From contig CM046003.1 of the NCBI GenBank assembly GCA_025175895.1, forward strand, positions 93,571,172 to 93,635,171: DNA of 64,000 nucleotides, given 5' to 3'. The stretch comes from Wurfbainia villosa (taxonomy: Eukaryota; Streptophyta; Magnoliopsida; Zingiberales; Zingiberaceae). Below, piece by piece: positions 9,922-22,575 of this stretch. The position numbers and the translations under genes were made by a program. The number at the start of each line of letters is the position of its first letter. The stretch's first letter is position 1. Below the pieces are notes generated by a model. It had not been told where the DNA came from and searched no databases. It saw only the letters and a list, made by a program, of their open reading frames with translations.

Positions 9922-11643
9922 ATGGGTTTAGATGTGTCAACCTTGATTGGAATGGTAGCTAACCCAACCATAGCAAAGTTGGCACTTTAGGTCATTTTTC
10001 AAGGTTATGGGTACCTTGAAATAGGTTTGATTTTAAATCCTAAAAGATCTTAGGATGTGCCAATATATTTTTGGAATTATGAAAAATCAATCAAATTGGT
10101 ACAATTTAGGTTTAGAGGTTGAGGTGTGTCATTTTGGGTTTTTGGCACATTTGGGATAAGCTAGTAATATGGAAAAATGGGTCTAATTCTAACAAATGAC
10201 AACAAATATTAAAATTTTGGTATCATATACCTTTACATTTTATTTGTCATGCTTGATTTGCCATATAACATGTCATGACATCATATCTACTTTTAATTAT
10301 ATAATATGTCATGATCATGCTTAAGATTAAGGTTAAATGTCATGTATACTTAGATTCCATTTTATGTCATGACATCATGATCATTGTCTATGCTTATTAA
10401 TGTTATCTTTTATGCCATGAACATTCATGCATTTATGAAAATTGAGTTAAGGACAATTGACATGACTTGAAGTCCCATGTATATGGGAATCAAGTAGTGT
10501 TGCCTTTGAAAAATGCATGAAACCCTAGATTAGGATGAACAAAACCCACATCTCACATTACATTGACATGTATGTGTATTGATACACCCTAGATACATGT
10601 GAGATGCTGGGATATAAGTTGAGTTCAAGGTGCATAGTTTTTGCATCTAGATGAACTAAAACTCATTTATATTATTGATGGATCATTGGGAAAGCATATG
10701 TTAAAACCATGTCCATTAAGCCCAAAGAACATGATCTAATATAAGGTTTTAAAACAATTTGATAATCATTTTGATAGAAGTCACCATTGATGATTTTGAT
10801 ACAAAGTGAACTCAAACATTGAAGTTTTTCTTCACTTTTGAACTTTGTATCAATTTCGCTATTTTATGGGTAAATTATTTTTCAAATATTTTTTCACCCA
10901 TTGTATTGGTAATAAGTATTGTACGTATGAATTTTCACGATTTTTCAAGTTATGTATAATTACTTATGCATTTCTGAAATTCATTTCTGATAACTAAAAT
11001 TCAGAATTTTCAGTTATCAGTCGACTGATGTATGGGGCAGTCGACTAATTACTGTCAGAGTCGACTGCCAGGTCTGATTTCGGGTAAACAAGATTTGTTT
11101 ATCCCAATTTCAGCTATGGTAAGGTTCCCTAACTGCTCTTAACCCTAGGATATGCTTTGGAAAATATTAGAAAGAGTGAAAATTCATTCGATATGGATTA
11201 GGAGAATTGTTAGGGTGATGTATCAATTTTAAGGTGTGGAAAGTTCAATGTTGAACTTTTAGCCTTAATTTTGATAGTTTAGAGTGCCTATAGGCTTAGA
11301 GACATCCCAAGGACATTGTTGGTGAATGGTCAAGAAGGAGCAAGCCTTTAGGGGGAGATATCCATCATAGAATGATGGATGTTATTTTTTCTCATGAGGG
11401 AGAGAATGTTGAGAATTTTGGAGAAGTTAGGATTGCCTCTCTTAAGTGATATGGGACTTATTACTAGGAAGATTGTAGGCATCCTAGGTGCTTTTGGACC
11501 AAGGGAGAGATTGTAAGATCTCATTGAGATATGAGACATTGACCTTCTTGGGAGAACCTTTCTGATGTATGTCAAAAAAGGGGAGAATGTTAGAATTACC
11601 AATTTGGGAAAATTGGTAAGGGAAATTGAGTTAGGGGCCTAAC
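9922..11643 (+). other. Family G copy G2: post-gag non-coding region, 3' end lost
   Basis: It has the same order of blocks as in G1 and G4: TGTCATGACATCAT palindromes (about 10268-10380), ACCCACATCTCAC (about 10547), the ATCACC block, CAGTCGACTG palindromes (about 11017-11070), an internal TTGTTGGTG motif with a GGGGAG run (about 11318-11360), and CTTTCTGATG...AAAAAGGGGAG (about 11558). It stops after GAGTTAGGGGCCTAAC at 11643, short of the polypurine tract and LTR. Confidence 0.75.
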
Positions 11644-11944
11644 GGATGCTTACTTTATGTATGTGTTGATTATACTAGTTTACATTTGTATGTATTTGTA
11701 AAATCATGGACCCCGAAGATAAACACAAGAACCGGCGATCCGTCCGTCGTCTCTTCCGCGGCTAACCGACTAGAAGAGTTTTGTTGCTTGAACAACTAGT
11801 TTGTTCAAGCGATCGCTCAAGTCATTAGCACGATGACGAATTGGTTGAGCTTAGGAAACTCATCCCATCCGGATTATTTTTCATTTGTTGAAAATTTTAA
11901 TCCGGGGACATGGGAGCCGACGAGCCTTTGAAGCGATTCCTACA
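11644..11944. other. About 300 bp of foreign filler DNA replacing the G2 3' end and the G3 LTR start
   Basis: This stretch matches nothing else in the window and is less AT-rich in its middle. It sits exactly where the G2 polypurine tract, the G2 3' LTR and the first 250 or so bases of LTR C should be. It contains a perfect inverted repeat (GCTTGAACAA, 5-nt loop, TTGTTCAAGC, about 11785-11812) and a CCGGATTA/TAATCCGG pair. No ORF is recognisable. Confidence 0.5.
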
Positions 11945-12255
11945 GGGTTGGCATGGAAAGTCTAAGCATGGGTCTTGGAAAGGGAAAGTCCAAGCTTGAG
12001 CTTTGGTAAATGAAAAGTCCAACATGGGTTGACAAGGGAAGTCCAAGGGTTGATATTGGCGACGTAAATTCCAAGGGTAGAGTCTTGGCAGCATAAGTTC
12101 AATGGTTGGCAGCGTAAGTCCAATGTGCCTTGGCGATGTAGACCAGCTTAGTATGATAATAGCTGATGGAAGCATCTGAAGGCTAGCATATGGATGAACA
12201 ATTCATGGATGACTTGGAGGGATCCGATAGGTGTGAGGCTGACGGAGGTGGCTAG
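11945..12255 (+). repeat. Family G LTR C (5' LTR of copy G3), left piece, 5'-truncated
   Basis: It aligns with LTR F from about 33209 on: GGCATGGAAAGTCTAAGC..., CTTGG repeat units, CCTTGGCGATGTAGACC and GGAGGTGGCTAG. The first 250 or so bases are missing. The piece ends in GCTAG (12251-12255), where the Copia element inserted; the LTR resumes at 21582. Confidence 0.75.
12251..12255. repeat. Target-site duplication GCTAG, left copy
   Basis: GCTAG here and at 21582-21586 flank the Copia element exactly at its TGTTAG...CCAACA ends. Confidence 0.9.
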
Positions 12256-14436
12256 TGTTAGTAATATATGAGAGATGTCCTAAGGCAATCGCCTTATGTA
12301 TGAACCATTTATATGATAAATGAAGATTCACTATTTGAGTATACATGTTTAATGTATTTGATTGGATCTTAAACTCATTTCTTGAATGTCACGATACGAT
12401 TCACGGCATGAGAGAATTTGTGATTGGATCACAACTAGTGAGTATCTCTACATGTGTAATTGTGATGTATCGGAATTATCCTAGTCGATGAATTGATGGA
12501 TTTGGACACCATCAATTCATCGAGACTAGCACGAGGTATACTCCTTGGTGTATCAAGCGGTGATTCTCCGGTGGAGACATAGTGATGTCGGAGTTGATCG
12601 TGGATGCTAGTTATGGTAACTAGTTCATTGGAGTGACCAGTAGTAAGACTTCATATGGTTCTCTGCATATATAGATATGTCAATGAAGTTCTTCTTGTGG
12701 CTTAAGTGCGATGTTCCTTTGACTTGCGGTATTCAAGTCATCTTGATCATGGAGACTTATGCTTTGACATCTTAAGCAAACATCTCTAAGGAGATGTGGA
12801 CCGGATGATTGGGTATAAGTCGAAGTGATCGAAGGTGTTTGAATAGCCTATAAAGGATTCACCACTCCTTGCGAGGAGATGTATACCCATGGCCTCTCGT
12901 CGGATTGTTACTAAAGTCTTTGGCCAAAGCAATACATGTTTAGAGTAAGGTACTCTTCGATACATGTGGAGTAACTAGAATCCGTAGGACGAGGAAATGA
13001 TACTTGGGCTAGGTGTGACGTAGTCAGCCTAGTGGGGACTGACACAATAGACCATGTCCCAACCAAGTGGGTATAAGATGAGTGAAGGGAATGGGGCACG
13101 ATTCATTCGAAGCTCTTGAAGGGTTTGAAATAGTTACGGATCAGCGTTGATCTTTTCGGTTAATTGGGGATCATGATGTACTACTAGGTGCCACTCATGA
13201 TCGTTCTATAATTAATGGTTAATTATAGGCGGCCAACATAAACCGAGAACCTATTTGGTCACACGCAGAGTGTAATCCAAAGGATTTAAAAGCGAGCTTG
13301 AGAATGAGATTCTCGAGGCCAGAGAAACTATGTTTGGTTGGACCAAACATAAAGCGAGCATGAAATTGTTTGATGCAATGGAAGCGTGGATGGGCGTGTC
13401 TTATGAAGACATAATGGATGGACCAAAATGGTTTGGTTCTAATCAATGGATGAGAATAAACCAAAGGGTTTGGTTTATATTAAACGAATGAACCAAAGGT
13501 TGGTTCGGTTCGTTTTAACTTAAAATAAACCATCATGGTTTGGTTTATTTTAACTTATCTTAATGGAGCGGGTTAACGGGCCTAATGGTTATGATTTAAT
13601 AACCATTAAGAGAATTAGTTCTCTATAAAATAGGGCTTAAGGGTTTTTGAAAACCTAATTTTGAGGCAACCTAATTGGCCGCCCAACCTTGTTGTTGGCG
13701 TCAACAACAAGGGCTGCCCTTAACTTCATTGAGCTGCTGCCATCTCCTTGCAGCGTCAAGCCCGGCCGGTGGACCTCCGCGACCCTCGGTGATCTCCCTT
13801 GGGTTCGGTGTAAAGGTGAGACTCCATCTCTTCTTTGGCGGCGCCTATTTCCTCCACCAAAGCTGTCCAGTTTTCTGGACAGCTTCTTCTCCTCTCGTCG
13901 GAGCGTCGTTTGGACGACGGTTAGTGCTCCGACAGCGGCTAACATACCGGGGATTTGATCTCCGGTAATCCTCTGAGGTGGAGGACGAAGGATTCGTCAA
14001 ACGGTTGACGAATACCTCTCCGGAGAAGCGAGTTTTGAGAACTCGTTTTGGATCCGAATTTGGATTCGGATCGTGATCATCTCTCGATCACGTCGTCTTC
14101 AACACGAGGCTAGTAACCCGTACGAAGACGAAGCTCGTGACTTAGCGAAGTCATCCCGAGGAGCTCGGCGTGGATACGGATAGAGACGATTCTTACGAGG
14201 ATCGTTCCGGTTGATGCCGTTCCCGCTACACGTCATACGGAAGGTATAACGTAGTTTAAATTTCCTTTTATTGCAAATTTTAATTTACGGTTATGTCTAC
14301 ACTTGTTGTAATATGCATGCGTGTGTTGTGTGTGTTGTAATAAATAGGAGTATTTATTATTTTTATTGCTTCCGCTGTGTTCATATTTACGAAACATGAT
14401 CGAACACACACACGCCGCGGTGCCGGAAACCCAACA
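12256..14436 (+). repeat. 5' LTR of the Copia element (2,181 bp)
   Basis: It starts TGTTAGTAATATATGAGAG and ends GCCGGAAACCCAACA. A TATA box (CTATAAAATAGGG, about 13620-13633) precedes a GC-richer transcribed part. Short open frames inside it (for example 13675-13968) recur in the 3' LTR and are not genes. Confidence 0.9.
13621..13630 (+). promoter_or_regulatory. TATA box in the Copia 5' LTR
   Basis: TATAAAATAG is followed by AGGGTTTTTG-type leader sequence, and the same arrangement is found in the 3' LTR (about 20758). Confidence 0.6.
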
Positions 14437-14437
14437 G

Positions 14438-14449
14438 TGGTATCAGAGC
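14438..14449 (+). other. Primer-binding site of the Copia element
   Basis: TGGTATCAGAGC starts 1 nt after the LTR end and is complementary to the 3' end of plant initiator tRNA-Met. Confidence 0.9.
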
Positions 14450-15780
14450 CCAGGTTGTGTTTCGACATAATCGTAAAATTGGTTTTACGATAGTCATAAT
14501 GTATTTCTGGAAGTTTTCTAAATTTTGGAAATTTAGAAGTATTTATGGAAATTTTTCAATTTTGGAAAGTCTAGAAGTATTTATGGAAATCTTCCACTTT
14601 TGGAAAGTTGGAAGTATTTATGGAAATTTATATTTTCCATAAATAAAATATTTGATTAGATTCTGGAAATTTGTTTCCTAATTTAATCATGATTTGATTT
14701 GGGAAATCAAATCTTAAAATATTTTAATTTCCATAAGTAGTTTTGAAGATTTAGGAAATTGGTTTCCTAAATAGATTTTCCTTAATCAAATAATTCCATG
14801 AATAAAATATGTGATTAGATTTGGAAATTTGTTTCCTAATTTAATTATGATTTGATTTGGAGAATCAAATCTTAAACATATTTTATTTCCATAAATAGTT
14901 ATGACATATAAGGAAATATTGTACATGACATAATTGTATGACATGTAATTGCATTAGATGCATAACATAATGCCATGCGTGTCGTGACATGTAGATGTAT
15001 GCCATGTATGCCATGCCATGTAGATAATAGTTATTTGCATGCAAAGAGGATGAGACATAAAACCCTTAAACAATATTAAAGCCTACACCTTCCATTAATA
15101 TAGGTTAGAACCGAGTTCCGTTTCTTGTTTGGGTTGTTGGACTCTCTCCAAGCCCGGCTCGAACCGAACATGTTCAAACCATGGAATAGTTTAATACTAA
15201 TATGGTAAGAGTCAGAGGTCAATCGTTAGCTTTGGTTGTTGGACTCTCTCCAAGCTGGGCTAATTGGTTGAATGCGCTCTAACCATATTAAAACTATTCT
15301 TGATTAATGGGTTGGCTTTAACCTGGAGCATCGGCTTGTTGGACTCTCTCCAAGGTCGATGTTAAGGGAGGTGAAGTTGGGTGCTATGCATAAGATGCAT
15401 ACTTGTTAATGTGTTAACAACCCAATGTATGTGTGAACATTCAATTAGTTGATAGCACATTGTGATAGTTGCATATACGTGATATGCAATCGGTATAGAT
15501 GATACCTACCGTCGTAGCTATGAATGGCTTGTTGGACTCTCTCCAAGGTTATTCATAACTATGATGGATATCAACCCATTCGGAGATGAACCTACAATCT
15601 CCCGAAGTGATTTTGAGGTTTTTGAAATTCGAAAAATGAATGGGATTTATAAATGTATATTGATGCATTTTAAAATCATTTTCTCATATATGCTCGTTTT
15701 GTATTTCTAAGTTAATATATTGATCATGATGTGTTTGAATTTGCGTTCCATTTTGGATTCAAATAAATTGACTGGGCCAA
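14450..15780 (+). other. Copia leader with internal repeats
   Basis: No intact ORF. It holds about 50-bp tandem units around GGAAGTATTTATGGAAAT (14516-14625), a pair of about 100-bp direct repeats (about 14637-14735 and 14807-14905), and four exact copies of TTGTTGGACTCTCTCCAAG at 15134, 15236, 15336 and 15529. Confidence 0.7.
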
Positions 15781-16240
15781 ACTTCTTGGACTAGCTTAGA
15801 AACTTGAGAATTGTTCTCAAGGTGGAAAAGCTTGCGTATGTCCTCGAAGCGCCTCTTCCCGCCCATCCTAGTGACAATGCAACTCTGGACCAATTGTTGG
15901 CCTATCAGAAACATGTGAGTGATTCTGAACAAATGAGTTGCATCATGCTAGCCATGATGGAACCCAAGCTACGATAACAGCATGAGCATATGGATGCTCA
16001 TATCGTAGTCCTTCATCTTTGTGAGTTGGTTGATGAGCAAGTGAGATTCGAAAGGTTCGAAGTCTCAAAGCTCCTCTTCACCTCTGAGATGCTAGGAGGT
16101 TCATCTGTGGTACTGCTCAATATGCTGAAGACTGTGGAGTCTTCTGAGAAGCATGAGCAGGGGACGGTGCTGTTAGTTGATTCCTCAAAGAAAGGTTCTA
16201 AGAGGAAGTCAAAAGAACAGCAGAAAGAGAAAGGCTAAGA
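15780..16240 (+). pseudogene. Copia gag remnant
   Basis: Translation gives the usual Tork-type gag start with gaps (NLRIVLKVEKLAYVLEAPLP, LDQLLAYQKHVSDSEQMSC), a stop at about 15975, and then an open stretch 15990-16238 ending in a Lys-rich segment. The CCHC zinc knuckle expected before the protease is not visible. About half of a normal gag is left. Confidence 0.65.
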
Positions 16241-16315
16241 AGGTAGAACTAGCACAAAGATCATTATGGCAAGGAGAGCCATTTGTGAAGAAAGTGCAAG
16301 ATTTATCTTGAGTTC

Positions 16316-19300
16316 GTGAAGAAGGATAAGGCATCGGATGCCCCATCTTCTTCAGAAAACTTCTTTATTGATTGTCATTCTATTTCCTCAGACACTTGGG
16401 TATTTGATACTGGGTGTGGCTCACATATATGTAATGACATACATGGGCTAAGGAATAGAAGAAGACTCGTCAAGGGGGAGAGTCAAATTTACGTGTTGGG
16501 AATGGAGCAACGGTTGCTGCACTCGCCATCGGAACGTATTTGTTGGAACTCCCTGCAAGACTTGTCTTAGAACTGGACAATTGCTTTTATGTTCCTTCGT
16601 TGATAAAGAACATAATTTCTATTTCTTGTTTAAATAGAAATGGATACCATTTGACTTTTAGTAACAATTGTTGTTACATAACTTTAAATGGAGTTCTTTA
16701 TGGGACTGGAACAATAAGCAATGGTGTTTATACGTTAGACGTATCCAGTGATATTTTCAATATCGAAGCGAGCAACAAGAGTGCTCGAAAGGATAATCAA
16801 ATAGACTCCTATATGTGGCATTGTCGTCTTGGCCATATAAGCAAGAAACGCATGTCCGAATTACACCGATGTGGAATTCTGGAATCGTTTGAATAGGATT
16901 CATACGATACATGCGAATCATGCTTAAAAGGCAAGATGACTAAGTTACCTTTCTTTGGAAAGGTGAGCAGTGGGAGAGTTACTAGGTCTAGTACATCGAT
17001 GTATGTGGACCTATGTCAACTCAAGCATTAGGAGGCTATAGCTACTTCATTACCTTCACCGATGATCACTCACGGTTTGGGTATGTGTTCTTGATGAAAC
17101 ACAAGTCTGAAGCCTTTGAAAGGTTCAAAGAATTCAGAAATGAAGTAGAGAAACAACATGACAAAAGTATTAAAATACTTCGATCGGATCGAGGTGGTGA
17201 ATACTTAAGTCAAGAGTTTCTTGATTATCTAAGAGACAATGGCATATTGTCTCAATGGACTCCGCCCTATACACCATAGCATAATGGTGTATCTGAGAGG
17301 CGTAACCGGACCTTGTTGGACATGGTCAGGTCAATGATGAATCATGCAACTCTTCCCAAGTCCTTTTGGGGTTATGCACTTCAGACAGCTGTTTACTTGT
17401 TAAACAGAATGCCAACCAAGGTAGTCTCAACTACTCCATATGAGATATGGAATGGTAAGAAACCTCATGTATCTTACTTGAAGATATGGGGTTGTCCTGC
17501 TTATGTGAAGCGGACTGTATCAGACAAACTGGATGCTAAGTCTGATAAATGTCTATTTATTGGATACCCTAAGGAAACAAGGGGTTACCAATTCTATCAT
17601 CCTGTGGAACAAAAGGTGTTTGTTTCAAGGCATGCTGTGTTTCTAGAGAAAGAGTTTCTCTTGCAAGAAAACAGTGGGAGTGTCGTCGAGCTTGAGGAAA
17701 CTCGAGATACTCAAATAGACATTGATGAGATACCTGGTGAAGCACAACAGCCGATAACTCATAGTGATGAGCAATCGGCTGGACCTACTGTAACACCACA
17801 TCTTCGTAGATCTGGTAGAACACGCAACATTCCTGAGAGATATGGATTTCGTAAGAGACTAGAATCGAACGACGTGTTACTCATTGATGATGAGGAGCCT
17901 ACCAGTTATGAAGAAGTGCTGACAAGTTCAGAAAGGGATAAGTGGCTTGGTGCCATGAAGTCGGAAATGGATTCCATGTACGAAAACCAAGTTTGGAACT
18001 TGGTTGACCCACCTGAAGGCATAAAGCCTATAGGGTGCAAGTGGGTTTTCAAGAGGAAAACCGACATGGATGGTAATGTGATTACCTATAAGGCTAGATT
18101 GGTGGCGAAAGGATATCGTCAAAAGCAAGGTGTTGATTATGACGAAACCTATTCGCCTGTAGCTATGCTTAAATCCATTCGGATACTCCTGGCCATAGCG
18201 GCTCATTATGATTATGAGATATGGCAGATGGATGTGAAAACAGCTTTCCTTAATGGAAACTTGCTCGAGGACGTGTATATGATACAGCCTGAGGGTTTCA
18301 CATCGGTTGATAAAACCAAGGTATGCATGGATTGAAGCAAGCATCCAGGAGCTGGAATATCCGTTTTGATGAGACGATCAAAAAGTTTGATTTCTCACAA
18401 AATCCAGACGAACCTTGTGTGTACAAGAAGGTTAGTGGGAGTGCAGTCGTGTTCCTAGTATTGTATGTCGATGACATATTACTTATAGGAAATGATGTGT
18501 CCATCTTACAGTCAGTTAAGGTTTGGTTATCCAAGACATTCTCCATGAAAGACCTGGGAGAAGCAACCTACATCCTTGGGATTAAGATCTATAGAGATAG
18601 ATCGAAACGGTTGCTTGGTCTTTCACAGTCTACATATATAGACCGAGTGCTAAAGAGGTTTAGCATGTCGGAATCCAAGAAAGGTTATCTGCCCATCAGG
18701 CATGGGGTACACCTTTCGAAGTCTATGTGTCCGCGCACTGAAGACGAGAGGATTTGCATGAGTAAGATTCCCTATGCATCCGCAATAGGATCTATCATGT
18801 ATGCTATGTTATGTACAAGGCCCGATGTATCGTATGCTCTGAGTGTCACGAGCAGATACCAGTCTGATCCAGGAATGGATCATTGGGCGGCTGTTAAGAT
18901 GATCCTTAAGTACTTGAGAAGAAATAAGGATGTGTTCCTAATATATGGAGAAGGGTACATGGTGATACGTGGGTATACGGATGCCAGCTCCAGACAGACA
19001 AGGATGATTCCATGTCTTTGTCTGGGTATGTATTCACCTGGAATGGAGGCGCAATAAGTTGGAAAGGTTCCAAGCTTGACACTATAGCGGATTCTGCCAC
19101 TAAGCGGAAATACGTTGCGCTTTAGGCGACAAAGGAAGCGGTTTGGATCAAAGTTCATCTGAACTTGATGTGGTCTCATCAATGATCCAAACATGTGCTT
19201 CGCCGCTATCATCTTATCAGAGAGATCATAAGTAGGAACGAAATACAAATCGAGAAAATTCCCACTGAAAGGAACTTAGCGGATCCTTTGACTAAGGCAT

Positions 19301-19370
19301 TACCTCAAAGTCAGTTTGAGGGTCATGTTGGTGCTTATGGTATTGGATACCGTAGCGATTGGCATTAGGC
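16316..19370 (+). pseudogene. Copia pol: protease, integrase, RT and RNase H, frame-broken
   Basis: The protease has the DTG active site (codons 16406-16414). GAG-pre-integrase covers 16540-16896 (HCRLGHISKKRM). The integrase core begins about 17013 (FTDDHSRF), the second Asp lies in SDRGGEY and Glu in GVSERRNRT; an in-frame TAG at 17277 replaces the expected Gln codon after PPYTP. The RT starts about 17930 (WLGAMKSEMDSMYENQVW), breaks at about 18320 where KLQKSIYG-like residues are deleted, and keeps YVDD (18464-18475). RNase H is open to 19057, then has stops, and ends with ADPLTKALPQ near 19285-19370. In an intact copy this is one polyprotein with gag. Confidence 0.9.
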
Positions 19371-19382
19371 CAAGTGGGAGTC
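19370..19382 (+). other. Polypurine tract of the Copia element
   Basis: Purine-rich CCAAGTGGGAGTC lies directly before the 3' LTR start TGTTAG; it would prime plus-strand synthesis. Confidence 0.65.
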
Positions 19383-21581
19383 TGTTAGTAATATATGAGA
19401 GATGTCCTAAGGCAATCGCCTTATGTATGAACCATTTATATGATAAATGAAGATTCACTATTTGAGTATACATGTTTAATGTATTTGATTGGATCTTAAA
19501 CTCATTTCTTTGAATGTCCACGATACGATTCACGGCATGAGAGAATTTGTGATTGGATCACAACTAGTGAGTATCTCTACATGTGTAATTGTGATGTATC
19601 GGAATTATCCTAGTCGATGAATTGATGGATTTGGACACCATCAATTACGCCGAGACCAGGTATACTCCTTGGTGTATCCAAGCGGTGATTCTCCGGTGGA
19701 GACATAGTGATGTCGGAGTTGATCGTGGATGCTAGTTATGGTAACTAGTTCATTGGAGTGACCAGTAGTAAGACTTCATATGGTTCTCTGCATATATAGA
19801 TATGTCAATGAAGTTCTTCTGTGGCTTAAGTGCGATGTTCCTTTGACTTGCGGTATTCAAGTCATCTTGATCATGGAGACTTATGCTTTGACATCTTAAG
19901 CAAACATCTCTAAGGAGATGTGGACCCGAGATGATTGGGTATAAGTCGAAGTGATCGAAGGTGTTTGAATAGCCTATAAAGGATTCACCACTCCTTGCGA
20001 GGAGATGTATACCCATGGCCTCTCGTCGGATTGTTACTAAAGTCTTTGGCCAAAGCAATACATGTTTAGAGTAAGGTACTCTTCGATACATGTGGAGTAA
20101 CTAGAATCCGTAGGACGAGGAAATGATACTTGGGCTAGGTGTGACGTGTAGTCGACCTAGTGAGGGGACACAATAGACCATGTCACGAACCAAGTGGGTA
20201 TAAGATGAGTGAAGGGAATGGGGCACGATTCATTCAAGCTATCAAGGGTTTCGTAAATAGTTACGGATCAACTGTTGATCTTTTGGTTAATTGGGGATCA
20301 TGATGTACTACTAGGTGCCACTCATGATCGTTCTATAATTAATGGTTAATTATAGACGGCCAACATAAACCGAGAACCTATTTGGTCACACGCACAACGA
20401 GTGTAATCCAAAGGATTTAAAACGAGCTTGAGAATGGGATTCTCAGACCGAGAGAAACTATGTTTGGTTGGACCGAACGTAAAGCGAGCATGAAATTGTT
20501 TCAGTCGCAATGGAAGCGTGGATGGGCAGTGTCTTATGAAGACATAATGGATGGACCAAAATGGTTTGGTTCTAATCCAATGGATGAGAATAAACCAAAG
20601 GGTTTGGTTTATATTAAACGAATGAACCAAAGGTTGGTTCGGTTCGTTTTAACTTAAAATAAACCATCATGGTTTGGTTTATTTTAACTTATCTTAATGG
20701 AGCGGGTTAACGGGCCTAATGGTTATGATTTAATAACCATTAAGAGAATTAGTTCTCTATAAAATAGGGCTTAAGGGTTTTTGTGAAAACCTAATTTTGA
20801 GGCAACCCTAATTGGCCGCCCAACCCATCCTTTGTTGTTGGCGCCAACAAGAGCAGCCACCCAACCTCATTGAGCTGCTGCCATCTCCTTGCCGGCGTCC
20901 AAGCTTCGGCCGGTGGACCTCCGGCGACCCTCCGGTGATCTCCCTTGGGTTCGGTGTAAAGGTGAGACTCCATCTCTTCTTTAGCCGGCGCCTATTTCCT
21001 CCACCAAAGCTGTCCAGTTTTCTGGACAGCTTCTTCTCCTCTCGTCGGAGCGTCGTTTGGACGACGGTTAGTGCTCCGACAGCGGCTAACATACCGGGGA
21101 TTTGATCTCCGGTAATCCTCTGAGGTGGAGGACGAAGGATTCGTCAAACGGTTGACGAATACCTCTCCGGAGAAGCGAGTTTTGAGAACTCGTTTTGGAT
21201 CCGAATTTGGATTCGGATCGTGATCATCTCTCGATCACGTCGTCTTCAACACGAGGCTAGTAACCCGTACGAAGACGAAGCTCGTGACTTGGCGAAGTCA
21301 TCCCGAGGAGCTCGGCGTGGATACGGATAGAGACGATTCTTACGAGGATCGTTCCGGTTGATGCCGTTCCCGCTACACGTCATACGGAAGGTATAACGTA
21401 GTTTAAATTTCCTTTTATTGCAATTTTAATTTACGGTTATGTCTACACTTGTTGTAATAGCATGCGTGTGTTGTGTGTGTTGTAATAAATAGGAGTATTT
21501 ATTATTTTTATTGCTTCCGCTGTGCTCATGTTTACGAAACATGATCGAACACACACACGCCGCGGTGCCGGAAACCCAACA
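19383..21581 (+). repeat. 3' LTR of the Copia element (2,199 bp)
   Basis: Starts and ends as the 5' LTR. Differences are mostly small indels (for example near 19645 and 20150-20170). It is followed by GCTAG and the rest of LTR C. Confidence 0.9.
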
Positions 21582-22509
21582 GCTAGAAGGCTTAGGTCTA
21601 GGCTAAGGGTGGTCTAGCAAGTATGAGGGCATCATACTTAGGGTTAAACCTCATGATTGAGGTTATCAGTCAACTGGAGCTTTGGACCAGTCGATTGGTC
21701 AAGTGTTTTGACAATTGGCAGTCGAGTTGACTCTTGACAATGATCGATTATGTCCAATCAAACCGCCAGAGTCGATCGTGTTTGATCGCAGAAATGGTAT
21801 CGCGCCAATCGCCAACATTGCGGGCAACGATCGATGGCTTGAGCAGTGGACTATCATGGATGGCAGTCGACTACTGGTCTAGTTTACAAAATCAGAATGC
21901 TCGGTAGTCAACTGGTCAGTCGGCTATGGCCTTAGCAGTTGACTGTCAGTGTATCCATTGGCTTGAATGCTAACGTGGATTAAGTCCGTTGTGAGACAAT
22001 GGTACTATTGGCAGTCAACTAGAACCTTATGGTAGTCGACTATCAAGCGTGAATCTAGCCCGAAAGCAGGTTAAAAAAGTAGCTCATGGAGGAGAATTTG
22101 GTAGCAATTTCTTGGGCAATTTTGAGGCGATTTGCTAGTGCAAATCAAGGTCTTCAAGCTCGGTTCAAGCAATCAAACAAGCAAGCATACAAAGCGCATT
22201 TGTAAAGTTTTCTTTACGTGTTTTTGTGTATTTCACTTGTAATTGCTTGTATTTCTTTTGTATTACTTTTGTAATCCTTCTACAAGGTTTCTCCGCCTCT
22301 GACTTGTTGTCGAAAAGGAGTTTATTGGTTTAATGGTGGTGTTTGCATCGCTAGGGCTCATTCGAGCCCAACCCATGGAGTAGGAACCACATTATATCGG
22401 AGTGTTATTGGATTGTGCTTGTATTGTGCATTTGTTTTTATTGTTATTATTCCACTGCGCTAACAAGTGTTATAGATGATCAAGCACGAACGACATCAAT
22501 GTTTCTACA
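21582..22509 (+). repeat. Family G LTR C, right piece (after the Copia insertion)
   Basis: It begins with the TSD GCTAG and continues AAGGCTTAGGTCTAGGCTAAGG, as LTRs E and F do after GGAGGTGGCTAG. It holds CAGTCGACTG-like and CGATCG-like palindromes (21665-22045), the degenerate hairpin GTCCGTTGTGAGACAATGG (about 21985), and ends ...GTTTCTACA at 22509. LTR F ends ...GTTCCTACA, which supports C and F being the two LTRs of the same copy (G3). Confidence 0.8.
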
Positions 22510-22511
22510 AT

Positions 22512-22523
22512 TGGTATCAGAGC
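22512..22523 (+). other. Primer-binding site of copy G3
   Basis: TGGTATCAGAGC lies 2 nt after the LTR C end. Confidence 0.85.
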
Positions 22524-22575
22524 TAGGAGCTCTTCTACGGATTAACAACCAGGAGCAAACACGCTAGAGGGCAAG

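Larger units (their letters stand above)
12256..21581 (+). mobile_element. Complete but coding-defective Ty1/copia element (Tork/Angela-like), 9,326 bp
   Basis: The boundaries are given by two long LTRs, a PBS next to the left one, a purine-rich tract before the right one and the 5-bp duplication GCTAG. Domain order is gag remnant, protease, GAG-pre-integrase, integrase, RT, RNase H, which is the copia order. The terminal protein block (ADPLTKALPQSQFEGHVG..., about 19280) and the LTR style fit the Tork/Angela group. Several frame breaks make it non-autonomous now. The two LTRs are closely similar with small indels, so insertion is not ancient. It lies inside LTR C of copy G3. Confidence 0.9.

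Noticed and set aside
13655..13968. Overlapping open frames on both strands in the Copia 5' LTR (and 20791-21105)
   Set aside because: They lie wholly inside the LTRs, appear in both LTR copies with frame differences, and have no domain.
17928..18546. Minus-strand frames opposite the Copia RT
   Set aside because: Shadow of the RT coding strand, which has clear RT motifs including YVDD.
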